NCBI GenBank assembly: GCA_964631835.1
Contig: CAZWAD010000006.1
Coordinates: forward strand, 1-64,000
DNA from: Bog-950 sp964631835
GTDB taxonomy: Bacteria; Bacteroidota; Bacteroidia; Chitinophagales; LD1
Reading direction: 5' to 3'
Length of the DNA stretch: 64,000 bases
The notes under the pieces are model-generated. The model did no database searches. It was not told where the DNA came from and worked only from the letters and a program-made list of their open reading frames with translations. Made by a program: the position numbers and the translations under genes. Shown here piece after piece: positions 27,610-36,164 of the stretch (positions are counted from its first letter, which is position 1; every line of letters begins with the position of its first letter).

Positions 27610-28653
27610 TTACATTCTTGGGCAAGGAACTAAAATTGGGTATTCAAATTTCTTTGGTTTAATAATTCCAGTATAAAGAATTGCCAGCTCAAATCCCCCT
27701 CTGCCATCAGTTGCAGGTTGCAGGCTAGAAGAATTAATGTCGTATGCAAACAGTGCCCGTACATTGTAATATTCTACACCAGCACTTATAATACCCGCAT
27801 CTAATCCCGTTGCACGGAACCAGCCGCCTAGGCTCACCACTGCAGTGCTTTTGCCGGCAGGAATGTGATACTCAAAGCCGGTTCCGAAATTTATTTCCTT
27901 GGCCTTGTTTTGATATTGAAAAATGAAATTGGGAGTTATATAAAAGTTCTTGAGTGCTTTAAAACGCAATCCTTCATGAACAGAAAATCGCATGGGGAGT
28001 TTTACACTTTTATCTCCGAGAAAAGATTCTTTCGGCTGAACAAGATGATAAACTGTAAAGCCAGTCATCATAGCCGCCCAATCATTGAAAGTTGACTGGT
28101 GAAGCAACCCGGCTTGCATATCGAAATAACCCAAATTTGGTTTTCCGAAGTTTTCTCCGTTAGGAATAGTCAGATTAAAATCACCGCCCGAAAACTGATT
28201 CGGGAAAGCAAGTTGCTGCCACTTGAGACTTTTCTGCGTGTAGCCAAGCTGAATTCCAAGACCCAGAAAATGCCGGTGATTTTTATCGAGCCCTTTATGA
28301 AATGCGGCTGAAACCATTCCGCTGTTCATGGAAAGTTTGCCATCACCACTTTTGTCGCCCACGAACAAAGCGCCCACACCAAAAATATCGTTCGGCAATT
28401 TTGTTTGCAATAGCTTAATATCGAATGAAGCCGAATAAGTTACAAACGGAGTTGAAATGCTTCTCCACTGATTGCGATAAATTCCCGCTACGCGATAAGT
28501 TCCGTCATTGGCACCGGTTAAAGCAGGATTTAGGTTCAGTGGGCTTGCATAAAACATGCTGAAGTGAATATCCTGGGCATTCATTTGGTTGGTGAGAGCA
28601 CCAATCAATAGGCAGAATGAAATTGAAAAGAAAAAGCGGGTAAAAATTTTCAA
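27610..28653 (-). CDS. PorP/SprF family type IX secretion system membrane protein
   Basis: 347 residues, typical for the family. The N-terminus has a signal peptide (about 1-26, MKIFTRFFFSISFCLLIGAL...) and then the hallmark DIHFSMFYASPLNLNPALTG and YRNQWRSIS segments, followed by outer-membrane beta-barrel strands. PorP/SprF proteins are linked to T9SS; the SprF type is needed to secrete or anchor partner adhesins with a type B domain. Its place as the first gene before the OmpA/PD40 and type B adhesin genes fits that. Not the core PorP itself, because the neighbours are cargo and not porKLMN. Confidence 0.92.
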   Translation of the reverse strand: MKIFTRFFFSISFCLLIGALTNQMNAQDIHFSMFYASPLNLNPALTGANDGTYRVAGIYRNQWRSISTPFVTYSASFDIKLLQTKLPNDIFGVGALFVGDKSGDGKLSMNSGMVSAAFHKGLDKNHRHFLGLGIQLGYTQKSLKWQQLAFPNQFSGGDFNLTIPNGENFGKPNLGYFDMQAGLLHQSTFNDWAAMMTGFTVYHLVQPKESFLGDKSVKLPMRFSVHEGLRFKALKNFYITPNFIFQYQNKAKEINFGTGFEYHIPAGKSTAVVSLGGWFRATGLDAGIISAGVEYYNVRALFAYDINSSSLQPATDGRGGFELAILYTGIIKPKKFEYPILVPCPRM

Positions 28654-28719
28654 GCCAGCCGTGTTTTATTGATGCGCTGAAAATAAAAAAATCCTGTTTA
28701 GGAAATAGTGGTTCTTTTT

Positions 28720-29925
28720 CTACTTGCGCTTCAGTTTTGCCATATAAAAACCATCGAAACCTGATTCAGCCGCAGAAATTGATTTTTCCTCAATCAGTTC
28801 AAAATTTATATTTCGTTGAAGAAACTTTTTCACCTGTTCTTCATTTTCCGAAGGAAGAATACTGCATGTAGAGTAAACTAAAACCCCACTGGATTTAAGC
28901 ATAGGAGCATACTCATCAAGTATTTGCGCCTGTGTTTGCTTTAGTTCTTCTATAAATTTCAGAGTTAAACTCCACTTCGTATCGGGCTTTCTTCGCAAAA
29001 CCCCTAACCCGGAACATGGCACATCCAGCAAAATTCTGTCGGCTGAGTTTTGGAGTAAAGATTGTTTATTGAATGAAAGCTTTTCTGCCGGGAAAGCGGT
29101 AATGATTTTACAACCTGCGCGGACGGCTCTTCTTTCCAATTCTTCCAATTTGTTTGTATGAACATCCACTGCAAGAATTTCTCCTTTGTTTTGCATTAAT
29201 GCTGCTATGTGCAGCGATTTTCCTCCGGCACCGGCACATCCGTCAATTACTTTTATGGATGGTTTTACTTCCAGAAATTGAGAAACCAATTGAGAAGAAA
29301 CATCCTGAACTTCAAATAATCCGTTTTTGTATGGAATGTAGTTACGAAAATTCTTTCGGCTATGAAGAATTACTGCATCGGGAGCTGATTCATTTTCCGA
29401 AAATTCAATTCCTTCATCGCTGAACATTCGCTTGATGATGCCCTTATTTGTTTTGAGTGTATTGACCCGAATGCAAAGCTTGGCCGACATATTGAGCGCG
29501 TGAATCTCTTTTTCCCAGTTTTCTCCCAACTCTTTTTCGCCAAGTTCATCCAGCCAATCGGGAATTGATTCGCGGATAGCCCGAATACCTTTTGCTTCCT
29601 CATTTCTGATTACGATTCTTTCTGAGCTCAGGCCTGAAAATTCGCTCCACTCGGGCAGCAAAAAGTTTTCGAGAATTAGTTTTGTTCCTAAAATTTTCCA
29701 GAGAGTTCCTACGCTCCAAACTTCTTCTTCCAGGCAAAACTCATACAACCTTTTGTAGCGGACTATGGAATAAATATTATCAGCAATAAAATTCCTGTCG
29801 CGGGCGCCCCAGCTTTTGTTGCTTTGAAGAAAATTGGCAACAGTGACATCAGCCTGCTTCTTTTCAAGAAGAATTTCTTCCAGTCCGGAAACAACAGCTG
29901 CTGCAAGATTGCGGTGAAGTTTCAT
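28720..29925 (-). CDS. RsmB/NOP-type rRNA m5C methyltransferase
   Basis: 401 residues. Helical NusB-like N-terminal region (1-140), then a class I methyltransferase of the Fmu/NOL1 type. SAM loop IDGCAGAGGKSLH (228-240); catalytic cysteines C304 (DVPCSGLG) and C354 (STCSILP), the two-cysteine system of RNA m5C enzymes. The probable substrate is cytosine 967 of 16S rRNA, by family. Follows ilvA by 32 bases on the same strand, and precedes the PorP/SprF cassette by 66 bases. Confidence 0.9.
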   Translation of the reverse strand: MKLHRNLAAAVVSGLEEILLEKKQADVTVANFLQSNKSWGARDRNFIADNIYSIVRYKRLYEFCLEEEVWSVGTLWKILGTKLILENFLLPEWSEFSGLSSERIVIRNEEAKGIRAIRESIPDWLDELGEKELGENWEKEIHALNMSAKLCIRVNTLKTNKGIIKRMFSDEGIEFSENESAPDAVILHSRKNFRNYIPYKNGLFEVQDVSSQLVSQFLEVKPSIKVIDGCAGAGGKSLHIAALMQNKGEILAVDVHTNKLEELERRAVRAGCKIITAFPAEKLSFNKQSLLQNSADRILLDVPCSGLGVLRRKPDTKWSLTLKFIEELKQTQAQILDEYAPMLKSSGVLVYSTCSILPSENEEQVKKFLQRNINFELIEEKSISAAESGFDGFYMAKLKRK

Positions 29926-29957
29926 TAGGTTTCAAACTTGTTATAGCAAGCGCAAAG

Positions 29958-31211
29958 TTATAATCCCACCAGGAAGGTATAAAGGTCGCTGTCTTCGTTC
30001 AGGTAGCGGTAATGGATATTGAGTTTTTTCATCCGGTTGACTAATCCTGCAAAATCTTCTTTACGCTTAAGTTCTACGCCTACCGTTGCCGGCCCTTTTT
30101 CACGATTTATCTTCTTGGTGTATTGGAAGTAAGTGATATCCATATCCTGCGTAAGAACTCTATCAGTAAATTCTTTTAAGGCACCGGGCCGCTGAGCGAA
30201 ACTGACAATGAAATAATGTTTCAATCCTTCGTAAAGCAGCGAGCGCTCTTTTATCTCTTCCATCCGGGTAATATCATTATTGCTTCCGCTGAGAATACAA
30301 ACCACGTTCTTACCTTTAAGTTTCTTGGAGTAAAAGTCAAGGGCCGAAATGCTTAAAGCGCCTGCCGGTTCAGCAACAATAGCATCCTCGTTGTATAGTT
30401 TAAGAATGGTAGTGCAAACCTTGCCTTCGGGAACGAGAATAATATCATCCAGCAGCTGGCGGCAGATTTCGAAAGGAATATCACCTACCTGTTTTACCGC
30501 AGCGCCATCCACAAAGTTGTTTATTTCCTTTAACGGGGTATTAACCTTGTTATCAATGGAAACTTTCATGGAAGGCGAGCCCAGAGGTTCCACTCCAATG
30601 ATTTTTGTTGCGGGGCTCAGATGACTTAAAACATTCGACACGCCCGCTGCGAGGCCGCCTCCGCCAATAGGAATAAATATGTAATCAATTTTCACCGGTG
30701 AGTCTTCAATTACTTCCAGCCCTACGGTTCCCTGGCCTGCTACCACCAATTCATCATCAAACGGATGAATGAAAGCCATTCCTGTTTTGTGAGAATCTTT
30801 TATTGCCGCGTTATAGGCGTCATCGAAAGTATCGCCACCGAGAATGACATCAATGTATGACTTGCCGAATAATTTCACTTGCTTAATCTTTTGCCCCGGA
30901 GCGGTTGAAGGCATGTAGATTTTTCCTTTAATACCCAGCTTATTGCAAACGTAAGCCACACCCTGGGCATGATTACCCGCGCTGGCGCAAATCACCCCTT
31001 TCTTCTTTTCGGCTTTTGAAAGATTACTGATTTTGTAAAACGCGCCACGGATTTTATACGAACGAACAACCTGCAAGTCTTCGCGCTTCAGGAAAATTTT
31101 CGCGCCATATACTTCCGATAAGTTAAGGTTATGCTGCAAAGGTGAGCGAACAGCTACTCCTTTTAAAGCCTGTGCAGCTTTCAGTGTTTCGTTATAAAGT
31201 TTTTCGCGCAT
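29958..31211 (-). CDS. ilvA: Threonine dehydratase (threonine ammonia-lyase)
   Basis: 417 residues, a PLP enzyme that makes 2-oxobutanoate, the entry to isoleucine. PLP lysine K53 in VRSYKIRGAFYK, glycine loop GGGGLAAG, and a C-terminal ACT-like regulatory domain (about 335-417, KHYFIVSFAQRPGALKEF), the shorter one-domain type. Last of the ilvBNCA run, separated from ilvC by a 105-base gap with two period-7 repeat tracts that could fold into a loose hairpin. Confidence 0.95.
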   Translation of the reverse strand: MREKLYNETLKAAQALKGVAVRSPLQHNLNLSEVYGAKIFLKREDLQVVRSYKIRGAFYKISNLSKAEKKKGVICASAGNHAQGVAYVCNKLGIKGKIYMPSTAPGQKIKQVKLFGKSYIDVILGGDTFDDAYNAAIKDSHKTGMAFIHPFDDELVVAGQGTVGLEVIEDSPVKIDYIFIPIGGGGLAAGVSNVLSHLSPATKIIGVEPLGSPSMKVSIDNKVNTPLKEINNFVDGAAVKQVGDIPFEICRQLLDDIILVPEGKVCTTILKLYNEDAIVAEPAGALSISALDFYSKKLKGKNVVCILSGSNNDITRMEEIKERSLLYEGLKHYFIVSFAQRPGALKEFTDRVLTQDMDITYFQYTKKINREKGPATVGVELKRKEDFAGLVNRMKKLNIHYRYLNEDSDLYTFLVGL

Positions 31212-31221
31212 TATAGAAAAA

Positions 31222-31249
31222 GTTCAAAGCTCAAATATCAAAGATCAAA
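31222..31249. repeat. Period-7 repeat in the ilvC-ilvA gap
   Basis: Units of the form NNTCAAA (GTTCAAA, GCTCAAA and two more) in exact seven-base spacing, ten bases from the ilvA start codon. Confidence 0.7.
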
Positions 31250-31287
31250 GATGGATATGCATATTTATAAACACTCTAAACTCTATA

Positions 31288-31308
31288 TTTTGAACTTTGA
31301 TTTTTGAT
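31288..31308. repeat. Period-7 repeat in the ilvC-ilvA gap, opposite orientation
   Basis: Units TTTGAAC and two copies of TTTGATT. Together with the tract at 31222-31249 (GTTCAAA versus TTTGAAC) it forms an imperfect inverted repeat across the whole intergenic region. Confidence 0.7.
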
Positions 31309-31316
31309 TTTATTAA

Positions 31317-32360
31317 TTATTCCTTGGGTCTCAGGTTACGCACTTGTTTACCGGCTTGCCACATTTCCGACTCGCGGATTTTTTTCAGCTCTTCTTCCAG
31401 CCTGGCGCGATAATCAGTTTTTCTTCCCTCGGCAATCACCCGCTCAGCTTCCTTGCCGGTTGAAACACTGGCATAAAGCTCTTCAAACAAAGGTGTATTT
31501 AAATTTCTGAATTTTTCTTTCCAATCGAGTGCGCCACGCTGCGCAGTAGTGGAAGTATTGCCAAACATCCAATCCATTCCGTTCTCAGCAACAAGCGGCA
31601 TAAGGCTTTGAGTAAGCTCCTCTACCGTTTCATTAAACGCTTCGGAAGGAGAATGTCCGTGCTTGCGCAAGGTATTGTATTGTGCTTCGAACAAGCCTGC
31701 CAGCGCACCCATCAGAATTCCACGTTCACCGGTGAGGTCACTGTAAACTTCTTTCTTGAAATCGGTTTCAAACAAATAACCGGAGCCGATACCGATACCC
31801 AAGGCAATGGTTTTCTCCTGAGCTTTACCGGTAGCATCCTGGTAAATAGCGTAGCTTGAATTCAAGCCTTGCCCCTTCAAAAACAACCTGCGCAAAGATG
31901 TTCCGCTGCCTTTGGGCGCCACCAGAACAACATCCACATCTTTCGGAGGAATAATTCCTGTCTTTTCGTTGAATGTAATTCCGAAGCCATGAGAGAAGTA
32001 AAGTGTTTTACCGGTGGTGAGATGTTTCTTTATAGTTGGCCACAATTCAATTTGTCCGGCATCGGAAAGAAGAAACTGGATGATGGTTGCTTTTGAACAT
32101 GCCTCTTCAATATCGAAAAGGTTTTTGCCTTCTGCCCAGCCGTCTTTCACCGCTTTGTCCCAGCTCTTTCCGCCTTTGCGTTGACCGACAATGACGTTGA
32201 AACCATTATCTCTCAGGTTAAGTGATTGACCGGGCCCCTGCACACCATAGCCGATAATGGCGATTGTTTCGTTCTTCAATACTTCACGCGCTTTGTCGAG
32301 CGGAAATTCTTCGCGGGTCACTACGTTTTCTTCTACTCCTCCGAAATTGATTTTTGCCAT
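31317..32360 (-). CDS. ilvC: Ketol-acid reductoisomerase
   Basis: 347 residues, class I length for Bacteroidota. The Rossmann NADPH site is IIGYGVQGPGQSLNLRDNG (~35-53), the substrate and Mg-binding region follows (SGYLFETDFKKEVYSDLTGERGIL), and the N-terminus MAKINFGGVEENVV is typical for the phylum. It converts acetolactate and acetohydroxybutyrate in valine, leucine and isoleucine synthesis. Nine bases after ilvN. Confidence 0.97.
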   Translation of the reverse strand: MAKINFGGVEENVVTREEFPLDKAREVLKNETIAIIGYGVQGPGQSLNLRDNGFNVIVGQRKGGKSWDKAVKDGWAEGKNLFDIEEACSKATIIQFLLSDAGQIELWPTIKKHLTTGKTLYFSHGFGITFNEKTGIIPPKDVDVVLVAPKGSGTSLRRLFLKGQGLNSSYAIYQDATGKAQEKTIALGIGIGSGYLFETDFKKEVYSDLTGERGILMGALAGLFEAQYNTLRKHGHSPSEAFNETVEELTQSLMPLVAENGMDWMFGNTSTTAQRGALDWKEKFRNLNTPLFEELYASVSTGKEAERVIAEGRKTDYRARLEEELKKIRESEMWQAGKQVRNLRPKE

Positions 32361-32369
32361 GGTGCTTCT

Positions 32370-32933
32370 TTATTTTTTGTTTTTCTTTTTTGCTGCGAGC
32401 CTCCGGTTGTTTCTAATCTCTTCCAGTTCGCGTAAGTAGGTACTGAGCTCTTTCATAGGCTTGGTTACTGCCACACGACCGGAGCACGCAAACTCAAGAA
32501 TGCCGAAAGGCTTTAGTTTATTGAAGAGGTTATTGATTTCGTGGAGGTGACCGGTTTTTTCAATGACCAGAAAATTTTTATCCACGGTAAGAATCCTTGC
32601 ATGATTTTCGCGAATTACATTTTCCGCATCGGAGTTGCTCAACTCCACCGTTCTTATTTTATAAAGCGCAATTTCCTGGTGAACAATTTCCGAATCCTCA
32701 TGATAAAAAGCTTTAAGCACATCTACCAGCTTATCAATTTGCCCGATTACTTTCTTCACCTGTTCGTGCGAAGTTTTTACCACTATGGTGTACCGGTACA
32801 CATCTTTCACTTCCGATTCGGAGGCGGTAATACTTTCAATATTCAGGTGCCTGCGCGTAAAGATGATGGTAATGCGGTTGAGCATGCCCACAACATTTTC
32901 GGTAAAGATGGATATGGTGTACGTGTTCTGCAT
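32370..32933 (-). CDS. ilvN: Acetolactate synthase small (regulatory) subunit
   Basis: 187 residues. N-terminal ACT domain (YTISIFTENVVGMLNRITII, residues 4-23) that senses valine, followed by the C-terminal ALS_ss domain with GILEFACSGRVAV. It activates and gives feedback control to IlvB. Three bases downstream of ilvB, so translation is probably coupled. Confidence 0.95.
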   Translation of the reverse strand: MQNTYTISIFTENVVGMLNRITIIFTRRHLNIESITASESEVKDVYRYTIVVKTSHEQVKKVIGQIDKLVDVLKAFYHEDSEIVHQEIALYKIRTVELSNSDAENVIRENHARILTVDKNFLVIEKTGHLHEINNLFNKLKPFGILEFACSGRVAVTKPMKELSTYLRELEEIRNNRRLAAKKKNKK

Positions 32934-32936
32934 TTC

Positions 32937-34625
32937 TTATTTCAACCTGATTTCAGAAACCGATGCACCGGTGGGCACCATCGGGAAAACATTTTCTTCT
33001 TTCTCCACCACCACCTCAAGCAAATAAGCCCCCTGGTGATTGAGCATAACATCCAGTGCCTGATTCAATTCTTCCGGTTTAGTAACTTTTGAGGCCTCAA
33101 CACTGTACGCTTGGGCAATGCCCACAAAATCGGGATTCACCATTTCGGTAAATGAGTACCGGTTGTCGAAAAACATTTGCTGCCACTGGCGCACCATACC
33201 CAGGAAGTTGTTGTTGAGGATAAGGATTTTTATGGCGATGTTGTACTGAAGGATTACCCCGAGTTCCTGCAAGGTCATCTGAAAGCCACCGTCACCAATT
33301 ACGGCAACCACCTCTTTACCGGGCCTGCCCATTTTTGCGCCTATGGCTGCGGGCAATGCAAAGCCCATGGTGCCGAGGCCACCGGAGGTCACATTATTTT
33401 TTCCTTCGTTGTATTTGTAATAGCGCGAAACCACCATCTGATGTTGGCCCACATCCGACACAATTATCGCGTTGCCTTTCGTTTTTTCAGACAGAGCGCG
33501 GATGATATTCGCCATCTTCAGCTCTTTTGCCTCTACCGCCATATCTTTCTGAATCACCTCTTTGTATTCTTTCTTCTCCAACTGGCGGAATTCCTGAATC
33601 CATTTGGAGTGATTGGCTTTCTTCACATATTTCAGAATAGCGCGCAGCGCCTCTTTTGCATCCGCGTGGATAGCTACATCAGCCTTTACGTTTTTGTTGA
33701 GTTCTGCTTCATCAATATCAATATGAATCACCTTGGCGGCTTTGGCATACCGGCTAAGGTCACCGGTTACCCGGTCATCAAAGCGCATGCCTACGGCAAC
33801 CAGCAAATCGCTCTCGTTAGTTTTTACGTTAGGCGCATAATTGCCGTGCATGCCCAGGTAACCCACATATTGCGGATGATGAGCCGGAAAAGCGCCCAGC
33901 CCAAGCAAGGTGGAAGCCACAGCAATACCCGACTTTTCGGCAAATTTCAGTAACTCTTTCTCCGCAGCTGAAATAACAATGCCGTGACCCACCAGCAGCA
34001 TCGGCTTTTTCGCCTTGTTCAATAATTCAGCTGCCTGTTTCAGCTTGCTTTCTTCAACAATAGGATGAGGAAAGTAACTGCGGATATGGTGACATTTGTT
34101 GTAAGCAAAATCAAGATGGCCGAACTGCGCATCTTTGGTAATATCAATAAGCACCGGACCGGGGCGACCGGTACAGGCAATGTAAAACGCTTTGGCAATA
34201 GTATCGGGAATATCCTGCGGTTTGGTTACCTGCACGTTCCATTTGGTAACCGGCATGGAAATTCCAATCACATCGGTTTCCTGAAAGGCATCGGTGCCGA
34301 GAAGTTTGGAAGATACCTGACCGGTAATGCAGATTACCGGTGTGGAATCCATCAGCGCATCGGCAAGACCGGTGATGAGGTTGGTGGCTCCGGGGCCGGA
34401 GGTGGCAAAGCATACTGCCGCCTTGCCGGTGGCGCGGGCATAGCCCTGCGCGGCATGAACAGCGCCCTGCTCGTGGCGGACGAGGATGTGGTTGATGTGT
34501 TTATCGAAATCGTACAGCGCATCGTAAATAGGCATGATAGCGCCACCGGGGTAACCGAAGATGGTATGAACGCCTTCTTCGATTAGCGAACGGATAACTG
34601 CCTCTGCACCGGTAATTTTTTTCAC
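32937..34625 (-). CDS. ilvB: Acetolactate synthase large (catalytic) subunit
   Basis: 562 residues. Thiamine-diphosphate enzyme: glutamate in LVRHEQGAVHAAQGYARATGK activates the cofactor, and the GDGGFQMTLQEL...NNNFLGM segment binds the diphosphate and Mg. It makes acetolactate and acetohydroxybutyrate. First gene of ilvBNCA. No ilvD is present on either side in the window, although Bacteroidota often place ilvD just upstream. Confidence 0.97.
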   Translation of the reverse strand: MKKITGAEAVIRSLIEEGVHTIFGYPGGAIMPIYDALYDFDKHINHILVRHEQGAVHAAQGYARATGKAAVCFATSGPGATNLITGLADALMDSTPVICITGQVSSKLLGTDAFQETDVIGISMPVTKWNVQVTKPQDIPDTIAKAFYIACTGRPGPVLIDITKDAQFGHLDFAYNKCHHIRSYFPHPIVEESKLKQAAELLNKAKKPMLLVGHGIVISAAEKELLKFAEKSGIAVASTLLGLGAFPAHHPQYVGYLGMHGNYAPNVKTNESDLLVAVGMRFDDRVTGDLSRYAKAAKVIHIDIDEAELNKNVKADVAIHADAKEALRAILKYVKKANHSKWIQEFRQLEKKEYKEVIQKDMAVEAKELKMANIIRALSEKTKGNAIIVSDVGQHQMVVSRYYKYNEGKNNVTSGGLGTMGFALPAAIGAKMGRPGKEVVAVIGDGGFQMTLQELGVILQYNIAIKILILNNNFLGMVRQWQQMFFDNRYSFTEMVNPDFVGIAQAYSVEASKVTKPEELNQALDVMLNHQGAYLLEVVVEKEENVFPMVPTGASVSEIRLK

Positions 34626-34680
34626 CTCGGTAAAATTGAGGGGCGAATATAGGGAGAAGTATGAGATGGAGAGAGAGACG

Positions 34681-34708
34681 GGTGACGAATAACAGGTGGC
34701 AGGTGACG
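34681..34708. repeat. Period-7 repeat upstream of ilvB
   Basis: Units GGTGACG (twice), GGTGGCA and one diverged unit, between ilvB and the end of the membrane-protein gene at 34725. Confidence 0.6.
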
Positions 34709-34724
34709 GTGTTCCGGTTTACTG

Positions 34725-35660
34725 CTATTTTGCTTTTACACCGGCTGCCGTAGGTTTGATAACGAGGTGCTGGTTGATATCTTTGAGCAGTTGTTCGATG
34801 ATGTAGTGCTGGGCTTTTGTTTTTTCTTCTTCCGGTTTCATATTTTGGTTAATATCGAGAGCGAGGCTGAGGTTTTGGGTAAGCACTAACTTATGGTGGT
34901 ATTGCCCCATTTCGGTGATGGTTTTGTTGTACAGATAAAATAAAACAGCGGCAATAAACTCACTGAGAATTCCGGCACCGGTGGATACGTAGGCGGTTTC
35001 GGTTTTGCCGAAGTACATGAGCACGATACCGGCTATGATAATTCCGAAAGCCACGAGGGCGCAGATGAGCGATACGCTGAAACTTTTGTTGCTTTGAATA
35101 CGGGTTTGACGGTAGTAGTTGTCAATATGTTCGCTGTTGATGCGCACGAGGTTGCGGAACATGTCTTTTTCTTTGTCGGGGGCATCTAAGAGTTTGAGGT
35201 GCTCGTTTTTACGGTATTTGCCTATTTCTTCGAGTATTTTTTCTTCTCCGCGTGTGAGATACCAGTTCCATAATTTATCAGCAGCGGAATAAAGAATAAA
35301 AAAGAGGAAGACAGCCACCACTGTCAGCCCCATGGTGAATTGGTTATAGATAAGGTAATATCCGCCTCCGAGTATGCCCACAACCGCAGCGCTGGTAAAT
35401 ACGGGAAGAATATCAAGGTAGGGTCCGCTGATGCGGGTGCGGATGTCAACTAAACGGGCAATGAGGCTGCGCATTTCGGGGTCGTTGCCATCGGTAATGA
35501 TTTCTTTTACACCGGCAACTACCTTTTCAACCTGTTCCTTTTCTTCTTCTTTTTCAAAAAGGGTTTTCAGTTTTTTGAGTTTGTCGGCAGGGGAAATTTC
35601 GAGGTTGAGGTTTTTATTGATTTCCGAAAGCAGTATTTCGGATTCGCGCTTTTCGCTCAT
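34725..35660 (-). CDS. Four-helix membrane protein; C-terminal half resembles a TRADD-N-associated 2TM domain
   Basis: 311 residues. Charged N-terminus with heptads (1-55), membrane segments at about 84-104 and 108-127, a helical linker, then a second pair at about 195-217 and 224-244. The second pair with its flanks (NKSFSVSLI, STGAGILSEFIAAVLFYLYNKT, YHHKLVLTQNLSLAL) resembles, from memory, the two-TM domain found with TRADD-N domains in prokaryotic conflict systems. That resemblance is tentative. Last gene of a minus-strand run with the M15 peptidase 12 bases upstream. An unrelated channel-like or scaffold role is just as possible. Confidence 0.5.
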   Translation of the reverse strand: MSEKRESEILLSEINKNLNLEISPADKLKKLKTLFEKEEEKEQVEKVVAGVKEIITDGNDPEMRSLIARLVDIRTRISGPYLDILPVFTSAAVVGILGGGYYLIYNQFTMGLTVVAVFLFFILYSAADKLWNWYLTRGEEKILEEIGKYRKNEHLKLLDAPDKEKDMFRNLVRINSEHIDNYYRQTRIQSNKSFSVSLICALVAFGIIIAGIVLMYFGKTETAYVSTGAGILSEFIAAVLFYLYNKTITEMGQYHHKLVLTQNLSLALDINQNMKPEEEKTKAQHYIIEQLLKDINQHLVIKPTAAGVKAK

Positions 35661-35672
35661 GGTTTTTTGCTT

Positions 35673-36128
35673 TTAGTTATCGGGCAGGTATTTGGTTGAA
35701 CCATTAGCATCCTTTACTGCGCGCAGGCATTCTCCGCGCTGGTTGGGTTTGGCAGGGTCGTAAGAGATATGCACCCAGCGGTCGAATTCTTGTATCAGCT
35801 GGTCGAAGGGCAGGCCGCTGGCTTTAAGGTTTTTGTAAAGGGTTTCGGTGCTGGTGCCTGATACTCCAATGTCGGCTGCTTGACCTTTTACGTGCTGGCT
35901 GTTGGCAGCGCCTCCTATGGCGGTGTTTACGCGCGGGCATCGGTATCCGCTGCTGATGTTTATTCCCTTTCGGAGGTTTTCGCGGAAGGGCTGGAGAATA
36001 TTTTCGCACAGGGCGGTGAGGTTGTCAACCACTTCTTGTGGCGGGGTGTATTGTTCGTTCATGTTGAGCCGCTCGGCTGTCTGGCTAAGTAACAGTTCTT
36101 CGAGGGTAAAGTTTTTGGTAAGCTGCAT
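35673..36128 (-). CDS. Peptidase M15-like D-alanyl-D-alanine carboxypeptidase/endolysin
   Basis: 151 residues, one compact M15 (VanY/DacB-endolysin) domain. Zinc ligands are H79 (SQHVKGQ), D86 (AADIG) and H120 (RWVHISY), with SSGYRCPRVNTAIGG (59-73) the usual approach loop. It cuts peptidoglycan peptides. There is no signal peptide, as in phage endolysins, so it would need a partner to reach the periplasm; two multi-TM proteins flank it in the same operon. A period-7 repeat overlaps the region just before its start codon. Confidence 0.88.
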   Translation of the reverse strand: MQLTKNFTLEELLLSQTAERLNMNEQYTPPQEVVDNLTALCENILQPFRENLRKGINISSGYRCPRVNTAIGGAANSQHVKGQAADIGVSGTSTETLYKNLKASGLPFDQLIQEFDRWVHISYDPAKPNQRGECLRAVKDANGSTKYLPDN

Positions 36129-36129
36129 A

Positions 36130-36150
36130 GGTTTTGGGTTTAGGGTTTAG
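36130..36150. repeat. Period-7 repeat upstream of the M15 peptidase gene
   Basis: Units GGTTTTG and two exact copies of GGTTTAG, ending one base from the start codon of the peptidase gene. Confidence 0.7.
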
Positions 36151-36164
36151 TTAATTTAAAAATA

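Noticed and set aside
28670..28715. Terminator between the rRNA methyltransferase and PorP/SprF genes
   Set aside because: The T-run is good but the stem (TCCT/AGGA) is only 4 bp.
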